A stretch of 64,000 nucleotides of DNA from Yponomeuta sedellus (taxonomy: Eukaryota; Arthropoda; Insecta; Lepidoptera; Yponomeutidae). The notes below the pieces were generated by a model that was not told the DNA's origin, ran no database searches, and worked only from the letters and a program-made list of their open reading frames with translations. Shown one piece after another: positions 1-10,055 of the stretch (position 1 is the first letter of the stretch; the number at the start of each line of letters is the position of its first letter). Position numbers and translations under genes: made by a program. The stretch spans positions 2,325,001 through 2,389,000 of the forward strand of contig OW203722.1 of NCBI GenBank assembly GCA_934045075.1. Reading direction: 5' to 3'.

Positions 1-48
1 GACACCCTGGATTAACACACATGCTACGCTTTACTGCGGGAAAATGTC
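1..48 (+). repeat. Helitron-like repeat, 5' piece interrupted by the DIRS element
   Basis: These bases match the segment just upstream of TTATT in the uninterrupted copy at 10056-10267. The remainder of this copy resumes at 10004, directly after the DIRS element. The window edge cuts off its beginning. Confidence 0.7.
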
Positions 49-67
49 TTATTAAACAACTGTACCG

Positions 68-175
68 CTATTCGAAGCCTCTTAATATGAGAGTGGCATC
101 CTTGCTTCTCTCTGATTGGTCGTTCCATATATCTGTCCCTGTCTAACATCCCCCTCTCCGTCCCTCCAACGGGCA
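68..175 (+). repeat. DIRS left inverted terminal repeat, outer part
   Basis: This is the reverse complement of the outer part of 9810-9955. The repeat continues at 4716-4753 after the LINE insertion. Bases 49-67 are a left-end extension not shared with the right repeat, as expected of DIRS termini. Confidence 0.85.
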
Positions 176-749
176 AAATTCAAAATTCAAATTCAAAATT
201 CAAATAATTTTATTTCAACGTAAAGAATTTACATTCTGTTTGCTGAATGTCAATGTACAATGTAAAAGTGTAAGCCGCCGCCTTCGGGCCGTAATTGTAG
301 TGGAGAAAAAGGCAGCGGAAAAAAAAACTCCACTCTGACCATCTTTTCTCAAATCATCTTAAAACCAAATACATCAGTTGCCATATGTAAACCTAATAAG
401 ATTTCATGATTGCCATTAACAACCCTAAATGCCAAAGCATTAGTCAAATGTCTCACAATAATAGGGGAAAACATAAGTGCTGCGGCCAGACACACGAACA
501 GCACTCGTTCACGAGCATAACGCAGTGCTCAGCCATCATCAGTCTCAACCATTTTGGAGGGAGATAGATGACCCGAACACCACGCTACCATTCGAATGAC
601 CTTTAGCAAACTTGCAGTTAAGTTTTTGTCAGTTATATAAGGTATCATATAGTTATTAATATGCAATCACGTCGTCTGTACACACTTGTATTATAAAATA
701 TGTTATACTCAGTTATACTTAACAATAAAATCGCGGTGGAATTGGTTTA

Positions 750-1637
750 CTACCACGGATTAGGATCGTTTATATAGTCGTCTATTCTATAATATGCCTT
801 TTTACATAGCGAATTTTTAATGAAAGTTTTAAATTTATTTTCAGACAAGCATAGAACACGTTCTGGAATTTTGTTGTAAAAACGAACGCAGTAACCTACA
901 AATGATGTGCCTACCTTGGCTAATCGGGATTTAGTACAAGCAACCTTGTTTCTATTCCTTGTGTTTACGTCATGAACGTCCCTATTTAATTTAAACATTA
1001 TTATATTTTTTCGGACATACATTATATTATCGAATATATATTGGCAAGCCAGTGTAAGAATGCCTATTTCTTTAAAACGCTCCCTTAGCGATTCTCTACT
1101 GTTTAAGTTGTAAATAGCTCTTATTGCTCTTTTTTGCAAGACAAATATGGTTTCTATATCTGCTGCCCGTCCCCATAATAACAAACCATACGACATGACA
1201 CTGTGAAAATAACTAAAATAGACCAGCCTCGCCGTCGACACGTCTGTAAGTTGTCTAATTTTTCTGACTGCAAACGCTGCTGAACTCAACCGACCCGACA
1301 GTTTTCCAATATGCTGACCCCATTGCAGTTTTGAGTCTATCGTTATGCCTAAAAAAAGCGTGGACTCTACCAGCTCTAGCCTCTCACCAGATATTTTTAA
1401 ACTCGTGTCAACATTTTTAACATTGGGTAGTGAGAATTTGATGCATTTTGTCTTTTTTGCATTTAGCATCAGATTGTTTATAGTGAACCAGTTTAGAATA
1501 GTAGATAAAGCATTGTTTACATCGTCTACATTACTTATACCTCTCTTTACTTTAAAAATTAAGGAAGTATCATCTGCAAACAACACTATCTGCGAAAGCT
1601 TTTCTACTAGGTAGGGCAAATCATTTATATATACCAA
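750..1637 (-). pseudogene. LINE ORF2, C-terminal part: end of reverse transcriptase and thumb/C-terminal region
   Basis: The 295-residue reading frame starts in the RT motif YINDLP and contains the catalytic FADDT motif at about residues 20-24. A LINE-type thumb follows (around KLQWGQHIGKL) and then a C-terminal region with YFSYFHSVMSYGLLLWG. It is the continuation of the reading frame at 3639-1621 after a frame change inside the conserved box that precedes YINDLP. The start methionine is an artefact of the break, not a true start. Family: CR1/Jockey-group RT. Confidence 0.85.
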
Positions 1638-3639
1638 AAAAAGGAACGGACCCAGTATAGAACCCTCCTACTTTTACATCAGAACCCGAGGATTTAACTC
1701 TATTAATATCAACCTTTACAGTTCTGTCTGTTAAGTAAGATCGAAGAAGACTTAGTGATTTATTACTTAAACCATATCGGTGCAATTTTATGAGAAGTGT
1801 TTCGTGGTCAACGCAGTCAAACGCCTTAGAAAGGTCACAGAAAACCCCAATGGCATCCTGCGACTCCTCCCACGCCTCAAAGATATGCTTTACTAACGCT
1901 ATGCCTGCTTCCGTCGTTGAGCGGCCTTTTGTAAACCCGAACTGTTTCTTATGGAAGAGCTTATTTATACTAAAATGAGTTTGCAATTGATGTAATATTA
2001 CTTTCTCAAAAACTTTACTTAGCACCGGCAGTATTGCTATAGGTCTGAAATTATTTGGATCTTCACTATCACCAGATTTAAACAAGGGTACGATTTTACT
2101 TAACTTTAATAGATTAGGAAAGGTTCCCTGGTCAACACATTTATTAAAAATCAAAGCAAGGTAAGGTGCTAGAATATTGATTATAGTGGATATTAATTTA
2201 ACCGATAACCCCCACAAATCTTCAGTCTTTTTTAAGTTTAACTCTTTAAATGTTTTGACAATAGTTAAGGTAGTTATATGGGAGAATTGGAAGTCAACTT
2301 TACATGGATTTGTACTTTCCAAAAGTAAGGTATCGGCTAATTGGGAGGAAGAATTTAAGCTAGCCGTTATATGCAGTGGCATGTTTTTAAAAAAAGTTTG
2401 AAATATTTCTGCTATGTCCTTCTTCGAATTAACTAACTTACCTTCGATCTTCAACGCAAATCCCTGGTCCTTATGTCTCGTTTTACCTGTTTCTTTGTTA
2501 ATTACTTGCCAGACTGTTTTTATTTTATTAGTAGACGCCATAATTTTTTTACTTATACTTATCGATTTGGCTGTTAAACAAGTTTGTCTAAAAGTTTTTG
2601 AATATTTTTTTACGCACTCTTTGAACGTCGGATTGTGATTGAATTGTTTTTCTTCATACAATTCATAAAGCCTTTTCCTACTTCTATATATACCTGGCGT
2701 TGCCCATTCTGAAAACCCACTTTTTAACTCTGTAATTTTTTTTACGTTAAAAACATGTTCAAATTCTTTTGAAATGGTTGAAAACAATACTTGATATAAC
2801 GTATTCGGATCATTGCTATCGAAATTCAACGAATTTAACTTTATGTTTATATTTTTTTTAAATAATTCAATTTTTTTCTCTGTTATTGGCCTACAATTTA
2901 ATTCATTGCATTTTTTTGCTTCCAGTACTGACGGTAGGACTACCCATAGCCCGCTATGGTCCGACTGTAATTTATGTATGACTTCTTTTTCTAAATATTC
3001 ACAATTGCAAAAGACATTATCTATGCAGGTAGCGCTAGTAGCAGTTGTCCTAGTGGGTTCTGTAAATAAATTATCTAAATTATATGACCTGAAAAGGCTT
3101 GCGAGTTTAGTTTTAAGTGGACCTTGAACTAAGAAATCTATATTGAAGTCCCCACACACCACTATGCCCTTCGTAGTACTGAATAGGCGTTTTAAGGCAT
3201 CCTCCATAAGTAATTCAAATTCATTATAATTTGATTGTGGCGGCCTATAAACACACATAACTATATACCTATACAATTCCACACACGATATCTCAATTAA
3301 ACGTTCAACAGATAGACTGACAATATCTTTTCTTTCTTTCATTTTCAAACTACTTTTGACAAAGATCATTGAACCTCCTCTTATTGAGTGTTGTCGGTTA
3401 AAAGTGCTTGCTGCTAAATAGTCTTTTAAAGTAAATGACATTTCAGAATGTTTCAGCCAATGTTCTGTTAAACACAAAATATCTACATTGAAATCTGCTA
3501 AAAATAGTTCAATTAAATTGTCTTTGCCGGAAAAACCCTGTATATTTTGTGCAACTAAATTGATACCTAACTTAGGGTTTTCCTTTGTCTGCGATGGCAG
3601 TTTAAAGCCATTGACTGTGTGTTTGAGCCCGCTGTTGAA
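1621..3639 (-). pseudogene. LINE ORF2, N-terminal part: AP-type endonuclease plus N-terminal reverse transcriptase
   Basis: The frame is open from about 3639 down to a stop at 1621. The apurinic-like endonuclease (EEP family) shows the order expected: an N-terminal QNIQGFSGK block, LCLTEHW, CGDFNIDF and SDHSGLW. The RT follows with FRPIAILPVLSKVFEKV, the fingers segment GFTKGRST and palm motif A FCDLSKAFDCVDH. It fails just after KVGG: the next bases encode the usual PQGS-type box in another frame, so a short deletion has removed part of that box and shifted the frame. The first in-frame ATG (3477) lies inside the endonuclease, so it is not the authentic start. Confidence 0.87.
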
Positions 3640-3750
3640 TTATTACTAATACTAGTAACACGGTTGTCATTCCTATCAGGTTGTGTTATAATTCCTATAA
3701 CCACAGAGTCAAAAATATTGTAAGCTAACAAAGTAGCTAACTTACGTCGA

Positions 3751-4692
3751 CTATTTTTCGTGAGGTAGGTACACAGTATCTCGCGTCAAAAAGTAATTCT
3801 TAACAAATTTGTTAAGATCAAAAAATGATATGTCACTATGACGACATGTCAAATGGTGAATGTGTATGTTCAAGCTATGGATGTCATTATTTTCTTTTGC
3901 TGACAGGGACTGAGAATATGGGAAAGCGCAAAACACTAATTTTCCCATCCACGGTTGGACATCTTTAGCTTGACCATATAATTCAAATATATTGTTTATA
4001 TCAGTCTTTTTAACACCTTGGCTATTTCCTACTAATAAAATGTAGGTTGTGTCGTTTTGTATTGGGCTTTTGAACAGCTCTTTAACAATGTCAGTAAAAC
4101 TTGAATGGGGATAGCATTTATTCAGCACATTTTGTGTCAGCCTGTCATTCAACAAAGGACTTAACCCTGCACCTATCTTATCAGAGAAGATTACAGTCCT
4201 CCTTTCTTGTTTTATTGCCGGGCCAGTCATGCTAATGGTGGTTGATTCAGGCTGGCTGTGAGTTATCTCAGTAGTGCTTGGAGGTAGACGCAACGCAGCT
4301 GGACTTGTATCCTCAGTGGGGCCATGCAGTCGTGTGGTGAGGCATGATGTTGATGCTGGTGGCTGATCTTGAAGAATTTTACAAGATGCACATGAAGAAC
4401 CCGCTGATATTTTGTTGCTTAGCGACTGAAATCGATCCATGTTATATGTACCTAAGGCTGTTAGTTCTGCTGCATATGCCTCCATTTCCTCTTGTGCCTC
4501 AGTGTACTGCTTGCCTAAGTCACTGAGTGATTTCTCTAAACTATGGATGTGGGAGTGAAGATCCTGAATTTTTTCCTCATATTCACTTGTTATTACTTGA
4601 TGTTCCATTGTGTTGCCCAGTAGGTCCTTCTGAAGACTAATATTATGTTTTTTAATACCCATGTACTTCATAATCTGGTTATTGGTTTTCAA
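3751..4692 (-). pseudogene. LINE ORF1 with coiled coil and SGNH-esterase-like C-terminus
   Basis: This 313-residue frame starts 18 bases inside the 5' end of the element. Residues about 35-80 form a charged heptad-like coiled coil (KIQDLHSHIHSLEKSL). The C-terminal third (ILLVGNSQGV, LVFCAFPYSQ, RDTVYLP) resembles the later blocks of SGNH hydrolase domains found in ORF1 of CR1-like LINEs. The frame ends at YLPHEK, and a plausible continuation (SRRKLATLLA) lies one frame over, suggesting a terminal frameshift. ORF1 proteins bind element RNA. The esterase assignment is moderate, because no N-terminal GDS block was recognised. Confidence 0.6.
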
Positions 4693-4753
4693 GGCTTTAT
4701 TGATGCGAGTGGGCAGCCCACTTTTTTGGTTGGGGCCGTCCGGCTAGCTCATT

Positions 4754-5036
4754 GGCGTCTTGATTCTCGCACTGAGCGGTCGTTCGCAGGAGCTTCATCA
4801 ACCAAGTGAGTGCTCGAATCATTTATTCTATTTTATTTCTCTTAAACATTTCCATAAAAATCCTTGAATTCATTCCTAACGGTTTTTACCGTTCGACAAC
4901 AATATTAAGATTTTTTCTGTCCTAGTCTCTAAATAATTAATTATTATAGTGAAGTCTCATTATAGTCTATTAAACGTTTGCCTGTAATAAAATTAATATC
5001 GATTTTTTGCTCTGACTCGAACGGGTAGGTGACAGC
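4754..5036 (+). other. DIRS 5' leader
   Basis: AT-rich stretch between the inner end of the left terminal repeat and the gag-like start codon. No other feature is seen. Confidence 0.5.
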
Positions 5037-6311
5037 ATGTCATTGTCGTCGCCACCCGAATTAGAACAAGATGCGCCGACGCCATCGCGGTCTGCATCAC
5101 CGCATGGCCGCCCTCGCGGTGCTAAAAAGCGAAAATCATCCTCTTCTAGGAGTGACGAAAAAAGTTTACGAATAGAAGCGATTTTGAGTACCTTAACGAC
5201 ACAAGTAAGTGGTATACAAAATTTTTTATCGCAAAGATACCCGGCTCAAAACAATTTTGACGAATCCAATAACGAACCCGATAACGATATCGAAAGTGTT
5301 ATTTCCCTAAACGTCAGTGATGATTTATACAATGATATGGAAAGACAACTTCCAGACCCAACGCCTGCTCCTCAGGCGCAGCCATTAACAGAATTTTCTC
5401 TGTCCGTCAATACAGTTCTAAAAGAACCCGCTATTCCCAAATCGGATCCCAACCGGGTAGATCGCCTGAAAAGTATACAGTATTTAGAAACTGAACGTTG
5501 GTCGGACGTAAGGTATTCAGACGCACAGAGAAAATATTGTTCCACCCCCGGGTTCACAGACCTAGAATGTAATGACGAACTGAAACCTTATGATAAATTC
5601 CCTAACCTCTCTTTGACTGAAAGGGGATTTGCTGCAATTACTCAGGGTCTGCTTAAGCAACAAGAATCTTTTGAAAAAGGCTTTCAGGACCTAATGAACT
5701 ATTTAAAAACAGAACAATCTCTCACGATTGAAAACATTGAGGGAAAAGTAAACGAAATTTTTGCTCGCGGAGAGTATTTGACAATATCAAATGATCTTTT
5801 GCAAATGTCGTGTGGACATCGCGCCGACATGATCCAACAACGCAGAGACGCTATTTTGCGGTCTGTAAAAGACAAATACGTAAAATCTAACCTAAGAAAA
5901 ATACCACCATCCTGTGACAATCTATTTAAGGCAGATGACCTTTCGTCAGCCCTAGAGAAAAATGGCGGCATATCGAAGATATTTTGGCCCACAAAGCCGC
6001 AACCCCCTACGTCTAAAGGCCCTTCGGTTTCGCAAACTAATTTAAGACATACTCGAACGCCTGCGCAGGGCATGTTCAATGCACAAACGGCTCATACCAA
6101 CAGCTTTAACACACAGCCAGCGCATGGCGCTATTTTCCATCCATACGCTTTCCCTCCTGCGCAAGGAGTGGTTCCGTACTTCAATCATGCAAGAATGCCC
6201 GCGCAGGGCCAACCCTTTCGTCCCAGAGGCCCTAGAGCCCCTGAAAATCCAAATATCAGGCAGCAAAAGCCATACCAGAGCCGTAGAAGCCAATCCAGGC
6301 GTAAGTACTGA
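5037..6311 (+). CDS. DIRS gag-like protein
   Basis: This 424-residue frame is the first ORF of the DIRS element. The N-terminus is rich in S, P, R and K, with a basic patch RPRGAKKRKSS near residues 25-35 that could act as a nuclear localisation signal. An acidic linker follows, then a predicted helical middle (around GLLKQQESFEKGFQDLMNYL) and a P/Q/F-rich, basic tail ending in a RSQSRRKY-type segment. No zinc knuckle was seen, as is usual for DIRS gag. It overlaps the next frame by about 230 bases. Position and composition suggest a capsid-like role. No catalytic motif is present, and the function is inferred from order alone. Confidence 0.75.
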   Translation: MSLSSPPELEQDAPTPSRSASPHGRPRGAKKRKSSSSRSDEKSLRIEAILSTLTTQVSGIQNFLSQRYPAQNNFDESNNEPDNDIESVISLNVSDDLYNDMERQLPDPTPAPQAQPLTEFSLSVNTVLKEPAIPKSDPNRVDRLKSIQYLETERWSDVRYSDAQRKYCSTPGFTDLECNDELKPYDKFPNLSLTERGFAAITQGLLKQQESFEKGFQDLMNYLKTEQSLTIENIEGKVNEIFARGEYLTISNDLLQMSCGHRADMIQQRRDAILRSVKDKYVKSNLRKIPPSCDNLFKADDLSSALEKNGGISKIFWPTKPQPPTSKGPSVSQTNLRHTRTPAQGMFNAQTAHTNSFNTQPAHGAIFHPYAFPPAQGVVPYFNHARMPAQGQPFRPRGPRAPENPNIRQQKPYQSRRSQSRRKY

Positions 6312-8178
6312 CTCACATTTCCAAGCGGGCCGCCTCCAGAACTTTCTCCACGCATGGAGAAAGTTATCAGCGCCTCCCATGCTGTTAAAGATAATTTCCG
6401 AGGGATACCGAATCCCGTTCTACAACAAGGCCCCGCTCCATATGCCAGGGACTGGCAAAAATGTTCATACTCCTTATTCAAAGGATATGGCAGACCAAAT
6501 CCAGGCAATGAAAAAGATGGGCGTGTTAGAGCAAACACCACTCTCACCCAGCTTTCTATCCAGCATTTTCCTGAACGAAAAAGAGGACGGTTCGTATCGA
6601 CCGATATTCAATTTGCGACGGCTCAACCTACACGTACGCTTGACAAAATTCAGGCTTATCAACCAGCAGAGAGTGCCCAGCTTCTTACAACCGAACGATT
6701 GGCTAGCAAAGATAGACCTTTCCAATGCATATTTTCATCTAAGCATAGCCCCCAGTCACAGACGTTACCTCAGACTCATTTTCCAGGGTAAACTCCTGCA
6801 AATGACTTGTCTGCCTTTCGGACTAGCGTCAGCACCAAAAATATTTGCCACCCTGACCAATTGGGTCGCTCAAGTACTACGAGATCGAGGAATACGTACC
6901 CTGGTCTACTTAGACGATTTTTTACTAGCGCATCAGTGCAGGAAAATCTTAATGTCACATATAAAATATACCGTAAAATTACTAGAATACCTTGGCTGGC
7001 AAATAAACTACAAGAAGTGTGTGTTGGTGCCTCAGAAGTGTATTCAGTACCTAGGGGTAATTTGGGACCCACATCGCAATCGCAGGCAACTTCCTTTACA
7101 AAAACAACAAAATATAAAAGCAAAAATATTACGCATGCTAAACAAACTGAAATCAAACCTCAGAGAAACCCAAAGTCTGATAGGTTCATTAAATTTTGCA
7201 AGTTTAGTGGTCCCTTACGGTCGACTCAATTTCCGCAAGCTTCTAGAACATTCCAATCTTCTTCTCAAGAAGGACCCCTTGAAAGTGTTCCCTCTCCCCG
7301 AAGCAGTGATAACAGAACTTTTGTGGTGGCTGAAAAACCACCAGAAAGGCTCTCATATCCACCAGCCTATGGTGTCCCATTACATATCGACCGATGCATC
7401 TGGAATGGGGTGGGGAGCTCAACTAGACAACATCAAAGTCAATGGATCTTGGAGCCCCCAAGAGCAAGAGCTCCATTCGAACCACAAAGAGATGCTAGCG
7501 ATCTTAAAAGTACTGCAAAGTTACAAACATTTATTAACGGGGAGTTTAATTTCGATGCAGTCAGACAACAAAACCGTCATATCATACCTCCGGAACGAAG
7601 GGGGGACCAAATCCCGTTCCCTTATGAATCTTACTTATCGAGTGTTTCGACTCCTACAAACGCACCGGATTCAAATCTGCCTGCACCATCTACCTGGAAG
7701 ATACAACATAGAAGCAGACCACCTATCGCGCGGCTCCCATCACCCAGAATGGCACCTACTTCCAGCTCTAACGAATATAGTATTTTCAAAGTGGGGCCTT
7801 CCCCAAATAGACCTGTTCGCATCTCACAGAGCCCACGTAGTCCCCATTTATGTCTCTCTAGATGCAACGGACAGCCGCGCGCGCTTCGTCGATGCGTTCT
7901 CAAGGACGTGGCAATTCAAGTTAGCCTGGGTGTTTCCACCCCCATTCCTAATACCAAGAGTCCTGACTCACCTAAACACGGCGATCGGCACGTATCTAAT
8001 AGTGGCTCCTCGGTGGGAGAAAGCTTTTTGGCGCCCCGACCTAAAGAGGCGGGCGACAGCAGCGCCATTCACAGTAACAAACCTACCAGAAGTGATGTTA
8101 GATACAGTGACCGGCAGAGCCCCTGCCAAAGTCAACGAACTGACCCTAGAAATTTGGAGGTGTGGGGGTGGGAATTAG
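6079..8178 (+). CDS. DIRS reverse transcriptase / RNase H
   Basis: This 699-residue frame copies element RNA to DNA and removes the template. Conserved sequence begins after about residue 75 (AGRLQNFLHAWRK), just past the gag stop, so the true start or frameshift lies near 6300 and the first methionine is probably not used. RT motifs: SYRPIFNLRRLN, AKIDLSNAYFHLSI (first catalytic Asp), LPFGLASAPKIF and LVYLDDF with the YLDD centre at residues 277-280. RNase H follows: STDASG (D439), a Glu in HSNHKEMLAIL, SDNKTV (D496) and EADHLS (D547). All the expected acidic residues are present, with no internal stop. The C-terminus overlaps the recombinase frame. Confidence 0.92.
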   Translation: MHKRLIPTALTHSQRMALFSIHTLSLLRKEWFRTSIMQECPRRANPFVPEALEPLKIQISGSKSHTRAVEANPGVSTDSHFQAGRLQNFLHAWRKLSAPPMLLKIISEGYRIPFYNKAPLHMPGTGKNVHTPYSKDMADQIQAMKKMGVLEQTPLSPSFLSSIFLNEKEDGSYRPIFNLRRLNLHVRLTKFRLINQQRVPSFLQPNDWLAKIDLSNAYFHLSIAPSHRRYLRLIFQGKLLQMTCLPFGLASAPKIFATLTNWVAQVLRDRGIRTLVYLDDFLLAHQCRKILMSHIKYTVKLLEYLGWQINYKKCVLVPQKCIQYLGVIWDPHRNRRQLPLQKQQNIKAKILRMLNKLKSNLRETQSLIGSLNFASLVVPYGRLNFRKLLEHSNLLLKKDPLKVFPLPEAVITELLWWLKNHQKGSHIHQPMVSHYISTDASGMGWGAQLDNIKVNGSWSPQEQELHSNHKEMLAILKVLQSYKHLLTGSLISMQSDNKTVISYLRNEGGTKSRSLMNLTYRVFRLLQTHRIQICLHHLPGRYNIEADHLSRGSHHPEWHLLPALTNIVFSKWGLPQIDLFASHRAHVVPIYVSLDATDSRARFVDAFSRTWQFKLAWVFPPPFLIPRVLTHLNTAIGTYLIVAPRWEKAFWRPDLKRRATAAPFTVTNLPEVMLDTVTGRAPAKVNELTLEIWRCGGGN

Positions 8179-9137
8179 CCCTCACAGACTGGTCCCCAAA
8201 ACAAATACAACTTTTAAAAAGCAGCTGGAGAGACAGCACTAAGAAATCATATACCTCTGCCTGGAGACGTTGGTGCTCATGGGCTAAAGATAATAATATC
8301 CCATCCAGATCACCCTCGGGCTCGGACATCGCTCGTTTCTTATCGGACCTTTGTCAAAAACACAAATTTTCTTATAATACGATTTTGCTGCATAGGTCGG
8401 TAGTATCAACCTTATGTGATCCTAATAGGGTAGATCACCTTAGCTCACATCCCCTGGTTACTCGAATCCTAAAAGCTATAGCTCTCCAAACACCTAAGCA
8501 GCAAAAACCCCCCATTTGGGACTTAGATAGACTGTATTTCTGGTTAGCTAATAAAAACACCTCTAATTTGAGCTTATATGAGTGTTCTAAAAACACAGCT
8601 TGTATTCTACTACTGTCCTCTGGGCGCAGAGTCCATGACCTTACACTCTTGTCCATAGATCCCAAGTATTTCACAATCACAGATGATTATGATACCTTTT
8701 GGCCCTTGTTCGGGTCCAAAACAGATAATGCCAACTACAGACAATCTGGGTGGCGGCTTATGACAAATACAGAGTCAAATGCTCTCAACCCCTTATTCTG
8801 GATCAAATCTCTGATAAAATTATCAAAACACCGACGAGACTCTTGTAGAGCGAGCAGCCTATTCCTGACAGTATGTGGAAAACCACGTGCCGCATCGCGC
8901 ACTGTGATCGCTAACTGGGTAAAGTCTGCGCTAGAAGAAGCGGGCGTGCATGCCTCAGCCGGCAGCGTGCGCTCCGCAGTCGCCTCCAAGAACTGGCTCC
9001 TGAACCTCCCGCTGGACGAAATCCTCGCAAGGGGAAACTGGCGCTCGCAGAACACCTTTGCCAAGTTCTACAGACGTGAGATTAAGTCGCACACAGAAGT
9101 GCCTTTAGTATCAAGATTATTTCAACCCATCCAATGA
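8163..9137 (+). CDS. DIRS tyrosine recombinase
   Basis: The frame is open from 6807, but that part lies antiphase under RT. Recognisable recombinase sequence begins near 8163 (WGWELALTDWSP) and gives about 325 residues. An N-terminal SAM-like core-binding region (KKSYTSAWRRWCSWAK) precedes the catalytic domain. The first Arg is in SSGRRVHDL (codons 8625-8630), the second in GSVRSAV (8970-8972), ARGNW supplies the Trp of the H/W position and FAKFYRRE the nucleophile Tyr (9069-9071). The His usually preceding the second Arg by three positions reads Gly here. The enzyme would integrate the circular DNA at TTATT. The true start may use a splice or an internal initiation. Confidence 0.88.
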   Translation, partial: WGWELALTDWSPKQIQLLKSSWRDSTKKSYTSAWRRWCSWAKDNNIPSRSPSGSDIARFLSDLCQKHKFSYNTILLHRSVVSTLCDPNRVDHLSSHPLVTRILKAIALQTPKQQKPPIWDLDRLYFWLANKNTSNLSLYECSKNTACILLLSSGRRVHDLTLLSIDPKYFTITDDYDTFWPLFGSKTDNANYRQSGWRLMTNTESNALNPLFWIKSLIKLSKHRRDSCRASSLFLTVCGKPRAASRTVIANWVKSALEEAGVHASAGSVRSAVASKNWLLNLPLDEILARGNWRSQNTFAKFYRREIKSHTEVPLVSRLFQPIQ

Positions 9138-9669
9138 ATGAAAAGTATATGTCTAATCTGAGAATTTAGTAGCTACCTAATATGTATGTAAATTGTCCAT
9201 CCCCCTATGGGTTGAAACGGTCAGAAAATTATTGAATTGTTAACATCTTTAATTGAAAATAAAGAAAAATATTGGGTTAGTGACTGAATTATGGTAATAA
9301 TAAAAATGCTTTAATAAAGCTTACGAGTGTGCATTAATAGAATATAAGTGCACCCTTTCTCTTTTAATAGATAATAGGAGTTACTGTTGATTTTATTTCA
9401 GTGTTTGGAATAAGAATTAAAAAGGAGTGATTGAATGTTGATGTCATTGTTTTATTCCTTAAAATATCTTTCCTCATACCAAGGTTAGCCGCTATTGAAT
9501 ACAAATTGTGTGATAGGTACCTCTTTCCCTAGTGTATGTTACTGTCTAGGTATACAATACTTATACAGGAATCCAAGTTTTTAGAAATCATACCTACACA
9601 TCCCTAGGCTTTAACACTTTGATATCATACATACATCACAATGGCGTCCCTCCACCAGGCGATAACAGA
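9138..9669 (+). other. DIRS 3' non-coding region
   Basis: AT-rich stretch between the recombinase stop and the internal complementary region. It contains AATAAAG-type polyadenylation-like hexamers near 9258 and 9313. No ORF or repeat is recognised. Confidence 0.5.
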
Positions 9670-9673
9670 CACG

Positions 9674-9775
9674 TCTCATATTAAGAGGCTTCGAATAGCG
9701 GTACAGTTGTTTAATAACGGCGTTTTACCTACAACTAAAACGCTAATTAAATAACTTACCCTATTCGAAGCCTCA
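9674..9775 (+). repeat. DIRS internal complementary region (ICR)
   Basis: The first half (to AATAA at 9713-9717) is the reverse complement of the left outer end from position 49 inwards. The second half is the reverse complement of the right outer end up to 10003. The two halves meet at the AATAA that complements TTATT at both ends. In the DIRS model this region templates completion of the ends and forms the circle junction. Confidence 0.88.
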
Positions 9776-9809
9776 CTTTTCATGCCTGCCTGGTGGCAAT
9801 ATGAGACTA

Positions 9810-9955
9810 AATGAGCTAGCCGGACGGCCCCAACCAAAAAAGTGGGCTGCCCGTTGGAGGGACGGAGAGGGGGATGTTAGACAGGGACAGATATATGGAA
9901 CGACCAATCAGAGAGAAGCAAGGATGCCACTCTCATATTAAGAGGCTTCGAATAG
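9810..9955 (-). repeat. DIRS right inverted terminal repeat
   Basis: 146 bp, complementary without gaps to 68-175 joined to 4716-4753. A right-specific extension, 9956-10003, runs to the TTATT end. Confidence 0.88.
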
Positions 9956-10003
9956 GGTAAGTTATTTAATTAGCGTTTTAGTTGTAGGTAAAACGCCGTT
10001 ATT

Positions 10004-10052
10004 CCCGTGGGAAAATTAATAAACCGCGGTTACCACTGCGGGCCACAGCTAG
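10004..10052 (+). repeat. Helitron-like repeat, 3' piece, continuing from 1-48
   Basis: GC-rich terminal segment with CCGCGG and CTGCGGG forming a short hairpin, ending CTAG followed by T. Hairpin plus CTAG is the 3' signature of Helitrons. The family assignment is an inference because no Rep/helicase is present. Confidence 0.6.
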
Positions 10053-10055
10053 TAA

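Larger units (their letters stand above)
176..4710 (-). mobile_element. CR1/Jockey-group non-LTR retrotransposon (LINE), about 4.5 kb, defective
   Basis: The element reads on the minus strand. Its 5' end is near 4710, ORF1 lies at 4692-3751, and ORF2 (endonuclease plus reverse transcriptase) runs from about 3639 to 750. A 3' UTR follows, ending in a tandem AATTC/AAATTC-type tail at 176-210 instead of poly(A). The 5-bp direct repeat GGGCA at 171-175 and 4711-4715 flanks it, and removing the element restores an uninterrupted DIRS terminal repeat, so both ends are well supported. ORF1 and ORF2 both appear frameshifted, so this copy is dead. Truncated 3' ends of the same family occur near 42.1, 49.9, 51.0 and 58.0 kb. 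Confidence 0.88.
49..10003 (+). mobile_element. DIRS-type tyrosine-recombinase retrotransposon, nearly complete, with a nested LINE
   Basis: DIRS elements replicate by reverse transcription and integrate a circular DNA with a tyrosine recombinase instead of an integrase. All the hallmarks are visible: a gag-like ORF, an RT/RNase H ORF and a recombinase ORF in overlapping frames, inverted terminal repeats (68-175 plus 4716-4753 against 9810-9955, 146 bp each), and an internal complementary region (9674-9775) joining the complements of the two outer ends. Both ends carry TTATT (49-53, 9999-10003), as does the empty repeat copy downstream, so insertion was probably recombination at TTATT without target duplication. 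Without the nested LINE the element is about 5.4 kb. The three ORFs are long and open, suggesting recent activity. Confidence 0.9.

Noticed and set aside
6807..8162. Long N-terminal extension of the recombinase frame
   Set aside because: It is antiphase to the conserved RT/RNase H codons and has no recognisable domain, so it is an overlapping-frame shadow.
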